In this document: piece by piece, positions 5,672-13,294 of the stretch
Numbering within the stretch: position 1 is the first letter of the stretch
Layout: every line of letters begins with the position of its first letter
Source of the DNA: Gammaproteobacteria bacterium
GTDB lineage: Bacteria > Pseudomonadota > Gammaproteobacteria > Pseudomonadales > Pseudohongiellaceae
Reading direction: 5' to 3'
DNA length: 13,948 nucleotides
NCBI GenBank assembly: GCA_947377625.1
Contig: CANCGR010000021.1
Span: 1 to 13,948, forward strand
The notes under the pieces: generated by a model
Told to the model about the DNA's origin: nothing
Seen by the model: only the letters and a program-made list of their open reading frames with translations
The model's database searches: none
Program-made: the position numbers and the translations under genes

Positions 5672-6829
5672 ATGAAATCAACAAACAAGACCTGGGCCAA
5701 ACGCTCAGCAGCCCTGAGCCTTGCCATCGTGGCTTTGATTGCCGCCCCGCTGGCAAGCGCACAGGATGACGCCTTCTGGTTTGTCGGCGCCAACATTGGC
5801 AAAGCCAATACCGACATGAACAGTTCCAGAATCAGTCCGCGTCTGCAGACAATGGGCTTTACCACCACGTCCATCTATGAAGATGACGATGCCACTGCGT
5901 TCAAAGCCCTGGCCGGTTATCACTTCAACAAGAATTTTGCGATAGAAGCCAGCATGTTTGACCTTGGCGATTACGGCTTTCAGGCTGTGATGACCCCTTC
6001 AGCGAATCTGGAAGGCAAAATCCGCCCGATGGGTTATGGCCTTGATCTGGTTGGCATCCTGCCGCTGGCCAGCAATAACTCGGTATTTGCGCGCGTGGGT
6101 ATTAACTACGCAGAAATGCGTGAACAGTTCTCGGCCCGCAATCTGCCGTTTCACCCTTTCGCCAAATCCGACAACAATGACACCAATCTCAAAGTAGGCG
6201 TCGGCTTTCAGCATGATTTCACTCCTACGGTTGCGATGCGCGTTGAGTTTGAACGCTATCATCTGGATGAAAGCATTGGCGTGATGCACAACGTCAACAT
6301 GTTTTCGGTAGGTGTGGTTTACCGTTTGGGTTACCACGAAGCCTATGTAGCTCCGGCTCCAGCGCCGGCAGTAGTAGCTGCTCCAGCTGCGCGTCCGACC
6401 CCGCCACCCGCGCCGACACCACCGCCACCACCACCACCAAAACCAGCGCCAGTAAAAATTACCCTGGAAGCGGATTCAGTGTTTGATTTCGACAGCTCCG
6501 TCATCAAACCTGTCGGCAAGCAGGCGCTGGACAAAATGGCCAACGACTTGAAAGCGCTGGATTACAGCGTTATTACCGTCACCGGCCACTCTGACCGCAT
6601 CGGTGCTGCCAAATACAACCAGAAACTGTCAGAACGTCGTGCCCAGTCAGTGAGAAATTATCTGGTAGAAACTGCCCGCATACCGTCTGGCAAAATTACT
6701 GCCACCGGTGTTGATGGCACCCAGCCAGTGACACGTACCGATCAATGCACCATGACTGCCAAAGCAGCCCTGATTGTATGTTTGCAGCCTGATCGTCGCG
6801 TTGAAGTGGAAGTTGTGGGTACCAAGTAA
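5672..6829 (+). CDS. OmpA-family outer-membrane beta-barrel protein
   Basis: A 385-residue OmpA-type protein. The signal peptide is cleaved at about ASA-30/QDD. An eight-strand beta-barrel follows (about 35-220; FWFVGANIGKA, AGYHFNKNFAIEASMF, VGVGFQHDFTPTVAMRVEFERY, MFSVGVVYRLGYH). Next is a Pro/Ala-rich linker (227-260) and a C-terminal OmpA domain (about 262-383). Peptidoglycan-binding D308 (GHSDRIG) and R323 (LSERRAQ) are present, as is a C359/C370 pair that should form the disulfide seen in E. coli OmpA. The ATG at 5672 has GGAGAA four bases upstream. It links outer membrane to cell wall and may act in envelope stability. The barrel differs enough from enterobacterial OmpA that porin activity is not assumed. 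Confidence 0.93.
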   Translation: MKSTNKTWAKRSAALSLAIVALIAAPLASAQDDAFWFVGANIGKANTDMNSSRISPRLQTMGFTTTSIYEDDDATAFKALAGYHFNKNFAIEASMFDLGDYGFQAVMTPSANLEGKIRPMGYGLDLVGILPLASNNSVFARVGINYAEMREQFSARNLPFHPFAKSDNNDTNLKVGVGFQHDFTPTVAMRVEFERYHLDESIGVMHNVNMFSVGVVYRLGYHEAYVAPAPAPAVVAAPAARPTPPPAPTPPPPPPPKPAPVKITLEADSVFDFDSSVIKPVGKQALDKMANDLKALDYSVITVTGHSDRIGAAKYNQKLSERRAQSVRNYLVETARIPSGKITATGVDGTQPVTRTDQCTMTAKAALIVCLQPDRRVEVEVVGTK

Positions 6830-6854
6830 TAGCGCAAAGCGTGTGTAAGCGAGA

Positions 6855-6882
6855 GGAAAGCCGTCTAATTGGATGGCTTTCC
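6855..6882 (+). terminator. Hairpin after the OmpA gene
   Basis: The arms are 6855-6865 and 6872-6882, an 11-bp stem with a 6-base loop. The only non-Watson-Crick pair is G-U on the plus strand (C-A on the minus), so it forms better in the plus-strand transcript. It lies 25 bases after the OmpA stop. The downstream tract is pyrimidine-rich but not a U-run, so termination may be partial, leaving read-through into the signalling cluster possible. Confidence 0.55.
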
Positions 6883-6935
6883 AATCGTCTCTTCTATCTA
6901 ATGATTTAAGTTCACCTGATTCAATAGGAAACAGC

Positions 6936-7781
6936 ATGATGTTGAGTGCAACCGATATTCTTAACGCCAGCATCCTGATCGTCGATGATCAGGAGGCCAA
7001 TGTCACCTTGCTCGAACTCCTGCTGGGTGAGGCGGGCTATACCAACGTCAGCTCGACGATGATTTCGCAGGAAGTATGTGCGCTGCATCGCAAGAATCGT
7101 TACGACCTGATTTTGCTCGATCTGCAGTTGCCGGGCATGGACGGTTTCCAGGTAATGGAAGGTCTCAAGACCAATGCGGATGACCCCTACCTTTCCGTCA
7201 TCGTGATCACTGCCCAGCCAGGCCACAAGCTGCGCGCGTTGCAAGCTGGTGCCAAGGACTTTATCAGCAAGCCCTTTGACCTGATCGAAGTCAAAACCCG
7301 TATTCACAATATTCTGGAAGTACGCCTGCTCTACAAGAAACTTGCCTCTTACAGCAAACGTCTCGAACAGGAAGTGTTGGAGCGCACGGCTGAACTGCGT
7401 GAAAGCGAAGCGCGCTTTCGCTGCCTGACCGAACTGGCTTCTGACTGGTATTGGGAGCAAGACGAAAGCGGCAATTTCACCAAGGTAAGCGGGCCGGTAC
7501 AGGAAATGCTCGGCATCAAGGTCGACACGCTGGGCGGCGACAGCAATAGCGACAAGATCAATGGCTGGAACAAGTTCCAGCGTGCCGAACTGCAGCAAAA
7601 AATTTCGGCGCGCCAGCCGTTTCTGGATTTCGTACTCAGTCGCATTGGTAGCGATGGCATGCAACAAACTTTTCGTGTCAGTGGACAGCCGATGTTCAGC
7701 GAGACTTCCAGCTTCATCGGTTACCGCGGCATTGGCGTAGAAGTCATTGCCAGCAAACAACAAACTGATTCAAGGCATTAA
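6936..7781 (+). CDS. Response regulator with REC and PAS domains, no output domain
   Basis: A 281-residue cytoplasmic signalling protein. The REC domain (about 11-130) has the acidic pair D17/D18, phospho-acceptor D62 (LILLDLQLPGMDG), T92 and K112 (SKPFD), so it should be phosphorylated. A coiled-coil linker (about 130-158, with LEQEVLERTAELRESEARF) leads to one PAS domain (about 160-275). The protein then stops: there is no DNA-binding, GGDEF, EAL, HD-GYP or kinase domain. Its REC resembles those of RpfG-type and PAS-GGDEF regulators, which normally carry an enzymatic output. The start at 6936 was chosen for AGGAAA just upstream. It is followed three bases later by a Crp/Fnr-type gene and then a hybrid kinase, its likely phosphate partner. 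It may act by protein-protein contact. Confidence 0.88.
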   Translation: MMLSATDILNASILIVDDQEANVTLLELLLGEAGYTNVSSTMISQEVCALHRKNRYDLILLDLQLPGMDGFQVMEGLKTNADDPYLSVIVITAQPGHKLRALQAGAKDFISKPFDLIEVKTRIHNILEVRLLYKKLASYSKRLEQEVLERTAELRESEARFRCLTELASDWYWEQDESGNFTKVSGPVQEMLGIKVDTLGGDSNSDKINGWNKFQRAELQQKISARQPFLDFVLSRIGSDGMQQTFRVSGQPMFSETSSFIGYRGIGVEVIASKQQTDSRH

Positions 7782-7784
7782 GCC

Positions 7785-8579
7785 ATGTCGATACCTTTGA
7801 GCCATAACCAAAGTCCGAATAAAAATCATTTGTTGGCGGCATTGCCGACGCTGGAATTCGAGCGTTTGTTGTCGACGCTGGAATTGGTGCAGTTGCCGCT
7901 CGGCGAAATGCTGTATGAACCAGGCCAGCAGATGCGCCATGCCTATTTCCCCACCACTGCCATTGTTTCGCTGCACTATGTGACGGAATCCGGCGCCTCC
8001 GCTGAAACTGCCGGTGTGGGCAACGAAGGTGTGGTGGGTGTTGCGCTGTTCATGGGCGGTGATACCACGTCCAGTTCGGCAGTCGTGCAGACGGCCGGCT
8101 ATGCATACCGGCTGGAAGGCCGCTTGCTGAAACAGGAATTTGGTCGCGGCGGTTTTCTGCAACAGCTGCTGCTGCGTTACACGCAGGCATTGATGACGCA
8201 AATGAGCCAGGCAGCCGCCTGCAATCGTCACCACTCAGTGGAACAGCGTTTGTGCCGCTGGTTGCTGCTGACGCTTGATCGCTGTGTGTCCAATGAACTG
8301 GTCATGACCCAGGAATTGGTTGCCAGCATGCTGGGCGTGCGACGTGAAGGCATTACTGAGGCTGCCGGCAATTTGCAGCGTGCCGGCTTCATCAATTACC
8401 GGCGCGGGCGTATCTCCATCATCAAACGGGCCGGCCTGGAAGCGTCCACCTGCGAGTGCTATGCGGTGGTCAAGAAGGAAATGGCGCGGTTGTTGTCTGA
8501 CGTGCAGCATCGTCAGGGTGCGGCCATTCCACCGCTGGTTTTGCATGAAAAAGGCAGTAGTGTGAGATCAATCAAATAG
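7785..8579 (+). CDS. Crp/Fnr family transcriptional regulator
   Basis: A 264-residue regulator. An N-terminal cNMP-binding-type beta-roll (about 18-140, containing 'LELVQLPLGEMLYEPGQQMRHAYFP' and 'AGVGNEGVVGVALFMGG') precedes a long dimer helix. The C-terminal winged helix-turn-helix (about 155-225) includes 'VASMLGVRREGITEAAGNLQRAGFI' and 'YRRGRISIIKR'. It lacks the FNR iron-sulfur cysteine motif and the CRP cAMP-binding arginine pattern, so the effector is unknown. This subgroup is common in beta- and gammaproteobacteria and often lies beside two-component genes. The gene starts three bases after the response regulator ends, so the two are translationally linked. A tail after the wing (about 225-264) is not recognised. 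It is a good candidate for the transcriptional output of the cluster. Confidence 0.9.
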   Translation: MSIPLSHNQSPNKNHLLAALPTLEFERLLSTLELVQLPLGEMLYEPGQQMRHAYFPTTAIVSLHYVTESGASAETAGVGNEGVVGVALFMGGDTTSSSAVVQTAGYAYRLEGRLLKQEFGRGGFLQQLLLRYTQALMTQMSQAAACNRHHSVEQRLCRWLLLTLDRCVSNELVMTQELVASMLGVRREGITEAAGNLQRAGFINYRRGRISIIKRAGLEASTCECYAVVKKEMARLLSDVQHRQGAAIPPLVLHEKGSSVRSIK

Positions 8580-8592
8580 CCTGTGTGCAGGC
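8579..8592 (+). other. Small intergenic hairpin between regulator and hybrid kinase genes
   Basis: GCCTG-TGTG-CAGGC is a perfect 5-bp stem overlapping the last base of the Crp/Fnr stop codon. No U-run follows. It may tune mRNA stability or read-through between the two genes rather than terminate. Confidence 0.25.
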
Positions 8593-8628
8593 AAGCCAAA
8601 ACGATGCAGGCAGGACAGGGAGGTTTTT

Positions 8629-11583
8629 GTGTCAACACCAGTCGAAGGAAATACCCCTCTCACCCACGATGGAAAGGTCGATATCCACAACGCAATCAAT
8701 AGCCAGAATACCTTGCTGAAAATCGGGGCATTGCAAACTGCAATCCTCAGCAGTGCCAACTTTTCCAGCATTGCCACCGATGAGAAGGGTGTCATCCAGA
8801 TATTCAATGTTGGGGCCGAGCGCATGCTGGGCTACGCTGCCGTTGACGTTTTGAACAAGATCACACCGGCGGATATTTCCGACCCGGACGAACTCATTGC
8901 GCGCGCCAATGCCTTGAGTGTGGAGCTGGACACCCCCATCAAACCGGGCTTTGAGGCGCTGGTATTCAAAGCCTCACGCGGCATTGAAGATATTTATGAA
9001 CTCACTTATGTCCGCAAGGACGGCAGTCGCTTCCCGGCGGTAGTGTCAGTCACCGGATTGCATGACGCCAACGGCCTCATCATTGGCTACCTGCTGATTG
9101 GCACTGACAACACCGTTCGCAAACAGTTGGAAGTTGAGCAACAGAAACTGTTCGCCGTGCAGAAGGAAATGAACAGCCAGTTGCTGCAAGCCTATGCCAA
9201 CGTGCAAGCCAGTGAAGACAAACTGGTGATTACGCTCAACTCCATCGGCGACGGTGTGCTGACCACCAATGACAAAGCCGAAGTGGTGCTGCTTAATCCT
9301 GTGGCAGAACAACTCACTGGCTGGACCCAGGCACAGGCTTATGGCCTGCCGGTAAGCGACATTTTTCACATTGTCAGCAAGAAAACGCGCCAGGCTGTAA
9401 CTATTCCTGTGATGGCAACTCTGGAAAACGGTGCTATCCAGGGCATGGCCAATCACACGGTATTGGTGGCCCGTGATGGCAGCGAGAAAGACATCGCCGA
9501 CAGTTGCGCACCCATTCGTGGCAGCGACGGCAAGGTCATTGGCGCGGTGCTGGTGTTCCGCGATGTCACTCACGAATATGCAGCGCAGCAAGCCATGCAC
9601 GACAGTGCCACGCTGATCCAGACCGTGCTCAACACTGTGGGCGAGGGCATCATCACTTTCGATGCCTTTACCACCGTCATCGAAACCGTCAATCCTTCGG
9701 CTGAGCGCATGTTTGGTTATAGCGCCGCTGAACTGGTGGGCCAGCAATTCAGCGTATTGATACCTGAACTCAACAAGGATCAAAGCAACAGTTCAATTGA
9801 CTATTACACGGGCGGCAACCTTGCGCGAGAAGTGCTGGGGCGACGCAAAAATACCAGCAACTTTCCGGTTGAAATGGCTGTCAGCGAAATGCTGCTGGGC
9901 GGCCAACGTCATTTCACCGGTATTTTGCGGGATATTACCGCTCGCAAGCACGCGGAAGAGGAACTGCTCAAGGCCGGCGCGCTGCAGAATGCGATTTTCA
10001 ACAGCGCCAATTTTTCGTGCATAGCCACTGATGCCAGAGGTGTTATCCAGATATTCAATGTCGGCGCGCAGCGCATGCTGGGTTATAGCGCTGCCGAGGT
10101 GATGAACAAGATAACGCCATCGGCAATTTCCGATCAGGAAGAAATCGTTGCGCGCGCCAACGCCTTGAGTCTGGAGCTGGACACCCCCATCAAGCCGGGC
10201 TTTGAAGCGCTGGTATTCAAAGCCAGACGCGGCATCGAAGACATCTATGAGCTCACTTATATCCGCAAGGATGGCAGCCACCTGCCTGCGATAGTGTCGG
10301 TGACCGCACTGCGCGATGCCCAAAACATGATTATCGGTTACCTGCTGATAGGCACTGACAATACTGCGCGCAAACACGTGGAAGGCGAACGCAAGCTGGT
10401 TGAGGAAGAGCTGCAAACGGCCAAGGCCGCAGCGGAAAAAGCCAATCTGGCCAAATCAGAATTTTTGTCGAGCATGAGTCATGAGCTACGCACACCTTTG
10501 AGTGCAATTCTTGGCTTTGCCCAACTGATGGAAACCAGCTCGCCGTTGCCCACCACCTTGCAACGACGCAGCATTGACCAGATCCTGAAAGCGGGTTGGT
10601 ATCTGCTGGATCTGATCAATGAAATTCTTGATCTGGCCTTGGTGGAGTCGGGCCGGTTGTCGTTGTCACTGGAGCCGATTGCTTTGAGCAAGGTCATGCG
10701 CGAATGTCAGGCCTTGATTGAACCGCAGGCGAACAAGCGTGGCATCAACGTAAGCTTTGCGCCAATGCAGACCCAATATCATGTGCATGCCGACCACACG
10801 CGCGTGAAGCAGGTCATGATCAACCTGCTTTCCAACGCGATCAAATACAACCGGGTCGGTGGCAGCGTGGTGGTGAGTTGTGTCAGCACCACGCCTGAGC
10901 GTATTCGCATCAACATCGAAGACAGTGGTGAAGGCTTGAACGCCGTTCAACTGGGGCAACTGTTTCAGCCTTTCAATCGCCTGGGTCAGGAGCTGAATAC
11001 CGTGGAGGGCACCGGCATTGGCCTGGTGATGACCAAGCGTTTGATTGAATTGATGGGTGGTGTGCTGGGCGTGGAAAGCGTGGTGGGCAAAGGCAGTGTG
11101 TTCTGGGTGGAGCTGCAACTGACTGCGGCGCCGCAATTGGCGGCAATTCCGTTCCAGGCTGTGAAAGAGATGGATAGCCCGATGAGTTCACAAGTGCGCA
11201 CCTTGCTCTATGTTGAGGACAACCCCGCCAATCTGATGCTGGTCGAAGATCTCATCACACGGCGCCCGGATATTCGCTTGATCAGCGCCCGCGATGGTCT
11301 CAGCGGTATTGAAATGGCGCGGGTTTCGCTGCCGGACATGATTCTGATGGACATCAACTTGCCGGGCATCAATGGCATTCAGGTGATGGAGATGTTGGCG
11401 GCCGACCCGCTTACCTCGCATATCCCGGTGATTGCACTCAGCGCCAACGCGATGCCGCGCGACATTGAGCGTGGGCTGGCAGCCGGATTTTTGCGTTATC
11501 TCACCAAGCCGATCAGGATTAATGAGTTTATGGATGCGCTGGATCTGGCGATAAAGTCTGCAGATGTGAAACCGGCGGCTTGA
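8629..11583 (+). CDS. Hybrid sensor histidine kinase: PAS x4, HisKA, HATPase, REC
   Basis: A 984-residue cytoplasmic hybrid kinase with no predicted membrane segment. It starts at GTG with GGGAGG five bases upstream. Order: PAS1 (about 33-165), PAS2 (about 199-325), PAS3 (about 329-445), PAS4 (about 450-582), HisKA with H618 in MSHELRTPL, HATPase with N732/N736 (INLLSNAIKYN), G1 box DSGEG from D765 and G2 box GTGIG from G794, then REC (about 857-975) with D908 in LMDINLPG and K in TKPI. All catalytic residues are present. PAS1 and PAS4 are near-copies. No heme- or flavin-binding motif is obvious, so the signals sensed are unknown. It is third in line with the REC-PAS regulator and Crp/Fnr gene. 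With no HPt domain, phosphate could go to its own REC or to the upstream regulator. Confidence 0.95.
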   Translation: MSTPVEGNTPLTHDGKVDIHNAINSQNTLLKIGALQTAILSSANFSSIATDEKGVIQIFNVGAERMLGYAAVDVLNKITPADISDPDELIARANALSVELDTPIKPGFEALVFKASRGIEDIYELTYVRKDGSRFPAVVSVTGLHDANGLIIGYLLIGTDNTVRKQLEVEQQKLFAVQKEMNSQLLQAYANVQASEDKLVITLNSIGDGVLTTNDKAEVVLLNPVAEQLTGWTQAQAYGLPVSDIFHIVSKKTRQAVTIPVMATLENGAIQGMANHTVLVARDGSEKDIADSCAPIRGSDGKVIGAVLVFRDVTHEYAAQQAMHDSATLIQTVLNTVGEGIITFDAFTTVIETVNPSAERMFGYSAAELVGQQFSVLIPELNKDQSNSSIDYYTGGNLAREVLGRRKNTSNFPVEMAVSEMLLGGQRHFTGILRDITARKHAEEELLKAGALQNAIFNSANFSCIATDARGVIQIFNVGAQRMLGYSAAEVMNKITPSAISDQEEIVARANALSLELDTPIKPGFEALVFKARRGIEDIYELTYIRKDGSHLPAIVSVTALRDAQNMIIGYLLIGTDNTARKHVEGERKLVEEELQTAKAAAEKANLAKSEFLSSMSHELRTPLSAILGFAQLMETSSPLPTTLQRRSIDQILKAGWYLLDLINEILDLALVESGRLSLSLEPIALSKVMRECQALIEPQANKRGINVSFAPMQTQYHVHADHTRVKQVMINLLSNAIKYNRVGGSVVVSCVSTTPERIRINIEDSGEGLNAVQLGQLFQPFNRLGQELNTVEGTGIGLVMTKRLIELMGGVLGVESVVGKGSVFWVELQLTAAPQLAAIPFQAVKEMDSPMSSQVRTLLYVEDNPANLMLVEDLITRRPDIRLISARDGLSGIEMARVSLPDMILMDINLPGINGIQVMEMLAADPLTSHIPVIALSANAMPRDIERGLAAGFLRYLTKPIRINEFMDALDLAIKSADVKPAA
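8725..9124 (+). repeat. Internal direct repeat, copy 1 (PAS1 of hybrid kinase)
   Basis: This copy encodes residues 33-165 of the kinase. It aligns without gaps to 9976-10375 at a constant offset of 1251 bases. Both copies encode identical blocks such as ELDTPIKPGFEALVFKA, RGIEDIYELTY and IIGYLLIGTDNT. By eye about three quarters of residues match. Confidence 0.85.
9976..10375 (+). repeat. Internal direct repeat, copy 2 (PAS4 of hybrid kinase)
   Basis: This copy encodes residues 450-582, immediately before the coiled coil leading into HisKA. It is collinear with copy 1 at 8725-9124. Differences are mostly conservative substitutions and synonymous third-base changes, indicating duplication followed by divergence under selection. 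Confidence 0.85.
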
Positions 11584-11607
11584 AGACTGGCAGCCGGCTA
11601 ACCGTGC

Positions 11608-12432
11608 TCAGCTTCTGATGAAGTCCAACAGATCGGCATTAAGCTCGTCCCGGTGCGTATCTGTAAGGCCATGCGGCGCGCCGGGGTAAATCTTCAGGCT
11701 GGCATCGTTGACCAACTTCGCTGCACGCAAGCCAGAGACTTTGATTGGCACAATCTGGTCATCGTCGCCATGAATGATCAGCGTTGGCACGTCAAACTTG
11801 GCCAGGTCATCACTGAAATCCGTTTCTGAAAAAGCCTTGATGCAATCGAGCACATTCTTGTGGCCGGCCATCAGCCCTTGCTGCCAGAAGCGGTAGATCA
11901 TGCCTTTGGAAATATTGGAACCTGGGCGATTGGCGCCGTAAAACGGGCCACTGGCGATATCCAGGTAAAACTGCGAACGGTCAGTGAGCGCGCTCTTGCG
12001 GTTGCCATCAAACACTTCCATGGGTATGCCATCGGGATTGGCGTCGGTCAGCAGCATGTGCGGCGTTACCGCAGCGACCAGCGCGATCTTGCTGACGCGT
12101 TGGGTGCCGTGGCGCCCGACATAGCGCGCGACTTCACCACCACCGGCAGAGAAGCCGATCAGCACGGCGTCGTGCAAGTCGAGTGCATTGATCAACGTGG
12201 CAAGATCATCAGCATAGGTGTCCATGTCATTGCCGTGCCAGGGTTGGCTCGATCGGCCATGGCCACGCCGGTCGTGTGCAATGCAGCGATAGCCGTGCGA
12301 AGCCAGAAACAGCATTTGCGATTCCCAGCTGTCGGCGGTGAGCGGCCAGCCGTGGCTGAACACAATCGGCGTGCCTTTGCCCCAGTCCTTGTAATAAATC
12401 TGCGTGCCATCCTGCGTGGTGATTGTGCTCAT
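11608..12432 (-). CDS. Alpha/beta hydrolase, non-heme chloroperoxidase/perhydrolase type
   Basis: A 274-residue alpha/beta-hydrolase of the cofactor-free chloroperoxidase group, the usual length for that family. Visible elements are FSHGWP (oxyanion region), DRRGHGRS, nucleophile elbow GFSAGGGE with S95, D225 in HGDDDQIVP and H254 in GAPHGL. The triad sits at the same spacing as Ser98/Asp228/His257 of Streptomyces chloroperoxidases. Such enzymes act as esterases and can make peracids from carboxylic acids and hydrogen peroxide. The start at 12432 follows GAGG by six bases and gives the family's MSTITTQDG N-terminus; 12462 would add ten residues. It is divergent from the Fe-superoxide dismutase gene and convergent with the hybrid kinase, 24 bases away. 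No signal peptide, so cytoplasmic. The true substrate is unknown. Confidence 0.92.
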   Translation of the reverse strand: MSTITTQDGTQIYYKDWGKGTPIVFSHGWPLTADSWESQMLFLASHGYRCIAHDRRGHGRSSQPWHGNDMDTYADDLATLINALDLHDAVLIGFSAGGGEVARYVGRHGTQRVSKIALVAAVTPHMLLTDANPDGIPMEVFDGNRKSALTDRSQFYLDIASGPFYGANRPGSNISKGMIYRFWQQGLMAGHKNVLDCIKAFSETDFSDDLAKFDVPTLIIHGDDDQIVPIKVSGLRAAKLVNDASLKIYPGAPHGLTDTHRDELNADLLDFIRS

Positions 12433-12662
12433 CATCTGCCTCAATGCGGTTGCTTGATTCACTTTCGCTGAAAATCAAATCTACGCTGATGAGCAATGAA
12501 TTTATGTTCGTTGCAATACCTTCGTGATGAGAAGGCTGTACGAAAGCGACCATCGATATTTCGCCACAACACAAGCCAGTGGACGTTGACGAACAGACAC
12601 AAGCATTGGTGTGGCGTGAAACTGTCAGTGAACAATGTTGCAGTCACTCACAGGAATTGACC
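12433..12662. promoter_or_regulatory. Divergent intergenic region between hydrolase and sodB
   Basis: These 230 bases must carry promoters for both genes. AGGA at 12651-12654 is the sodB ribosome-binding site. I see no convincing -35/-10 pair and cannot call an OxyR, SoxR or Fur site by eye. A short inverted repeat TTGATT/AATCAA (about 12453-12478) lies upstream of the hydrolase start. Confidence 0.4.
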
Positions 12663-13247
12663 ATGTACTTTGAAGTTCCGGCTTTGCCTTACCCGATGGA
12701 TGCGCTTGAACCGATCATCAGCAGCAAGACGATAGGGTTGCACTATGAACAGCATCACAAGGGCTATATGAAGAAACTGCGTGCAGCAGTCGAAGCTACG
12801 CCTGAAGCCGGAAAATCGCTGGAAGACATTGTGCGAACATCCCAAGGTGAAGTTTTCAACAATGCTGCGCAGGTTTACAACCACACCTTCTTTTGGCACA
12901 GCATGAAGCCTGGTGGCGGAGGTGTGCCGCCCAAGGGGCCGGTGCTGGATTTTCTCAATCGTGACTTTGGCGGCTGGGAGGGTTTCCGCAGCCAGTTTAT
13001 TGCGGCGGGCATGGCGCGTTTCGGTTCCGGTTGGGCCTGGCTCGTGCTTGAAGATGGTAAAGGCAAAATTCTCAGCACGGCGGATGCGCAGACGCCACTC
13101 ACTACCAGCGCCAAGCCGCTGCTGACTGCTGATGTGTGGGAACATGCCTACTATCTGGACTACCAGAATCGTCGGGATACGTTTCTGGAACTGTTCTGCG
13201 ACCGGCTCATCAACTGGGATTTTGTGCGCAAGAATCTGAATACGTAA
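12663..13247 (+). CDS. sodB: Iron superoxide dismutase
   Basis: A 194-residue cytoplasmic Fe/Mn-family superoxide dismutase, which converts superoxide to oxygen and hydrogen peroxide. The metal ligands H27, H74, D157 and H161 are all present, in LHYEQHHKGY, NHTFFW and DVWEHAYYLDY. Q70 in NNAAQVYNHTFFW is the active-site glutamine in the position typical of iron enzymes, supporting Fe over Mn. The length matches E. coli SodB closely. The start at 12663 has AGGA upstream and gives the standard MYFEVPALPY beginning; the open frame extends to 12579 but that part is not family sequence. It is convergent with a catalase, which would remove its product, and divergent from a peroxide-using type of hydrolase. 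Confidence 0.97.
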   Translation: MYFEVPALPYPMDALEPIISSKTIGLHYEQHHKGYMKKLRAAVEATPEAGKSLEDIVRTSQGEVFNNAAQVYNHTFFWHSMKPGGGGVPPKGPVLDFLNRDFGGWEGFRSQFIAAGMARFGSGWAWLVLEDGKGKILSTADAQTPLTTSAKPLLTADVWEHAYYLDYQNRRDTFLELFCDRLINWDFVRKNLNT

Positions 13248-13260
13248 CGCAAGCTCGCGC

Positions 13261-13280
13261 GGGCAGCAATCAGGCTGCCC
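13261..13280. terminator. Bidirectional hairpin between sodB and catalase
   Basis: GGGCAGC-AATCAG-GCTGCCC is a perfect 7-bp GC-rich stem with a 6-base loop. It lies between two convergent genes, 13 bases after the sodB stop and 14 before the catalase stop. No long U-run on either side. Its position and symmetry suit a shared terminator. Confidence 0.6.
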
Positions 13281-13294
13281 TGCGGCTAGTTGCA

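Noticed and set aside
6921..7763. Open frame of 280 codons on the minus strand opposite the REC-PAS gene
   Set aside because: No recognisable domain, no ribosome-binding site that stands out, and the plus-strand gene has clear REC and PAS motifs.
9046..9783. Long open frame (245 codons) on the minus strand inside the hybrid kinase gene
   Set aside because: Lies wholly antisense to a domain-complete kinase; the translation shows no family motif, and such frames are common opposite GC-rich genes.
8629..11583. The hybrid kinase as a bacteriophytochrome or heme-PAS oxygen sensor
   Set aside because: No GAF/PHY domain and no clear heme-binding histidine motif in any of the four PAS domains, so no ligand is assigned.
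11584..11607. Short CGGCT/AGCCG inverted repeat at the end of the kinase gene as a terminator
   Set aside because: Only five pairs with an 11-base loop and no U-run; too weak to annotate.
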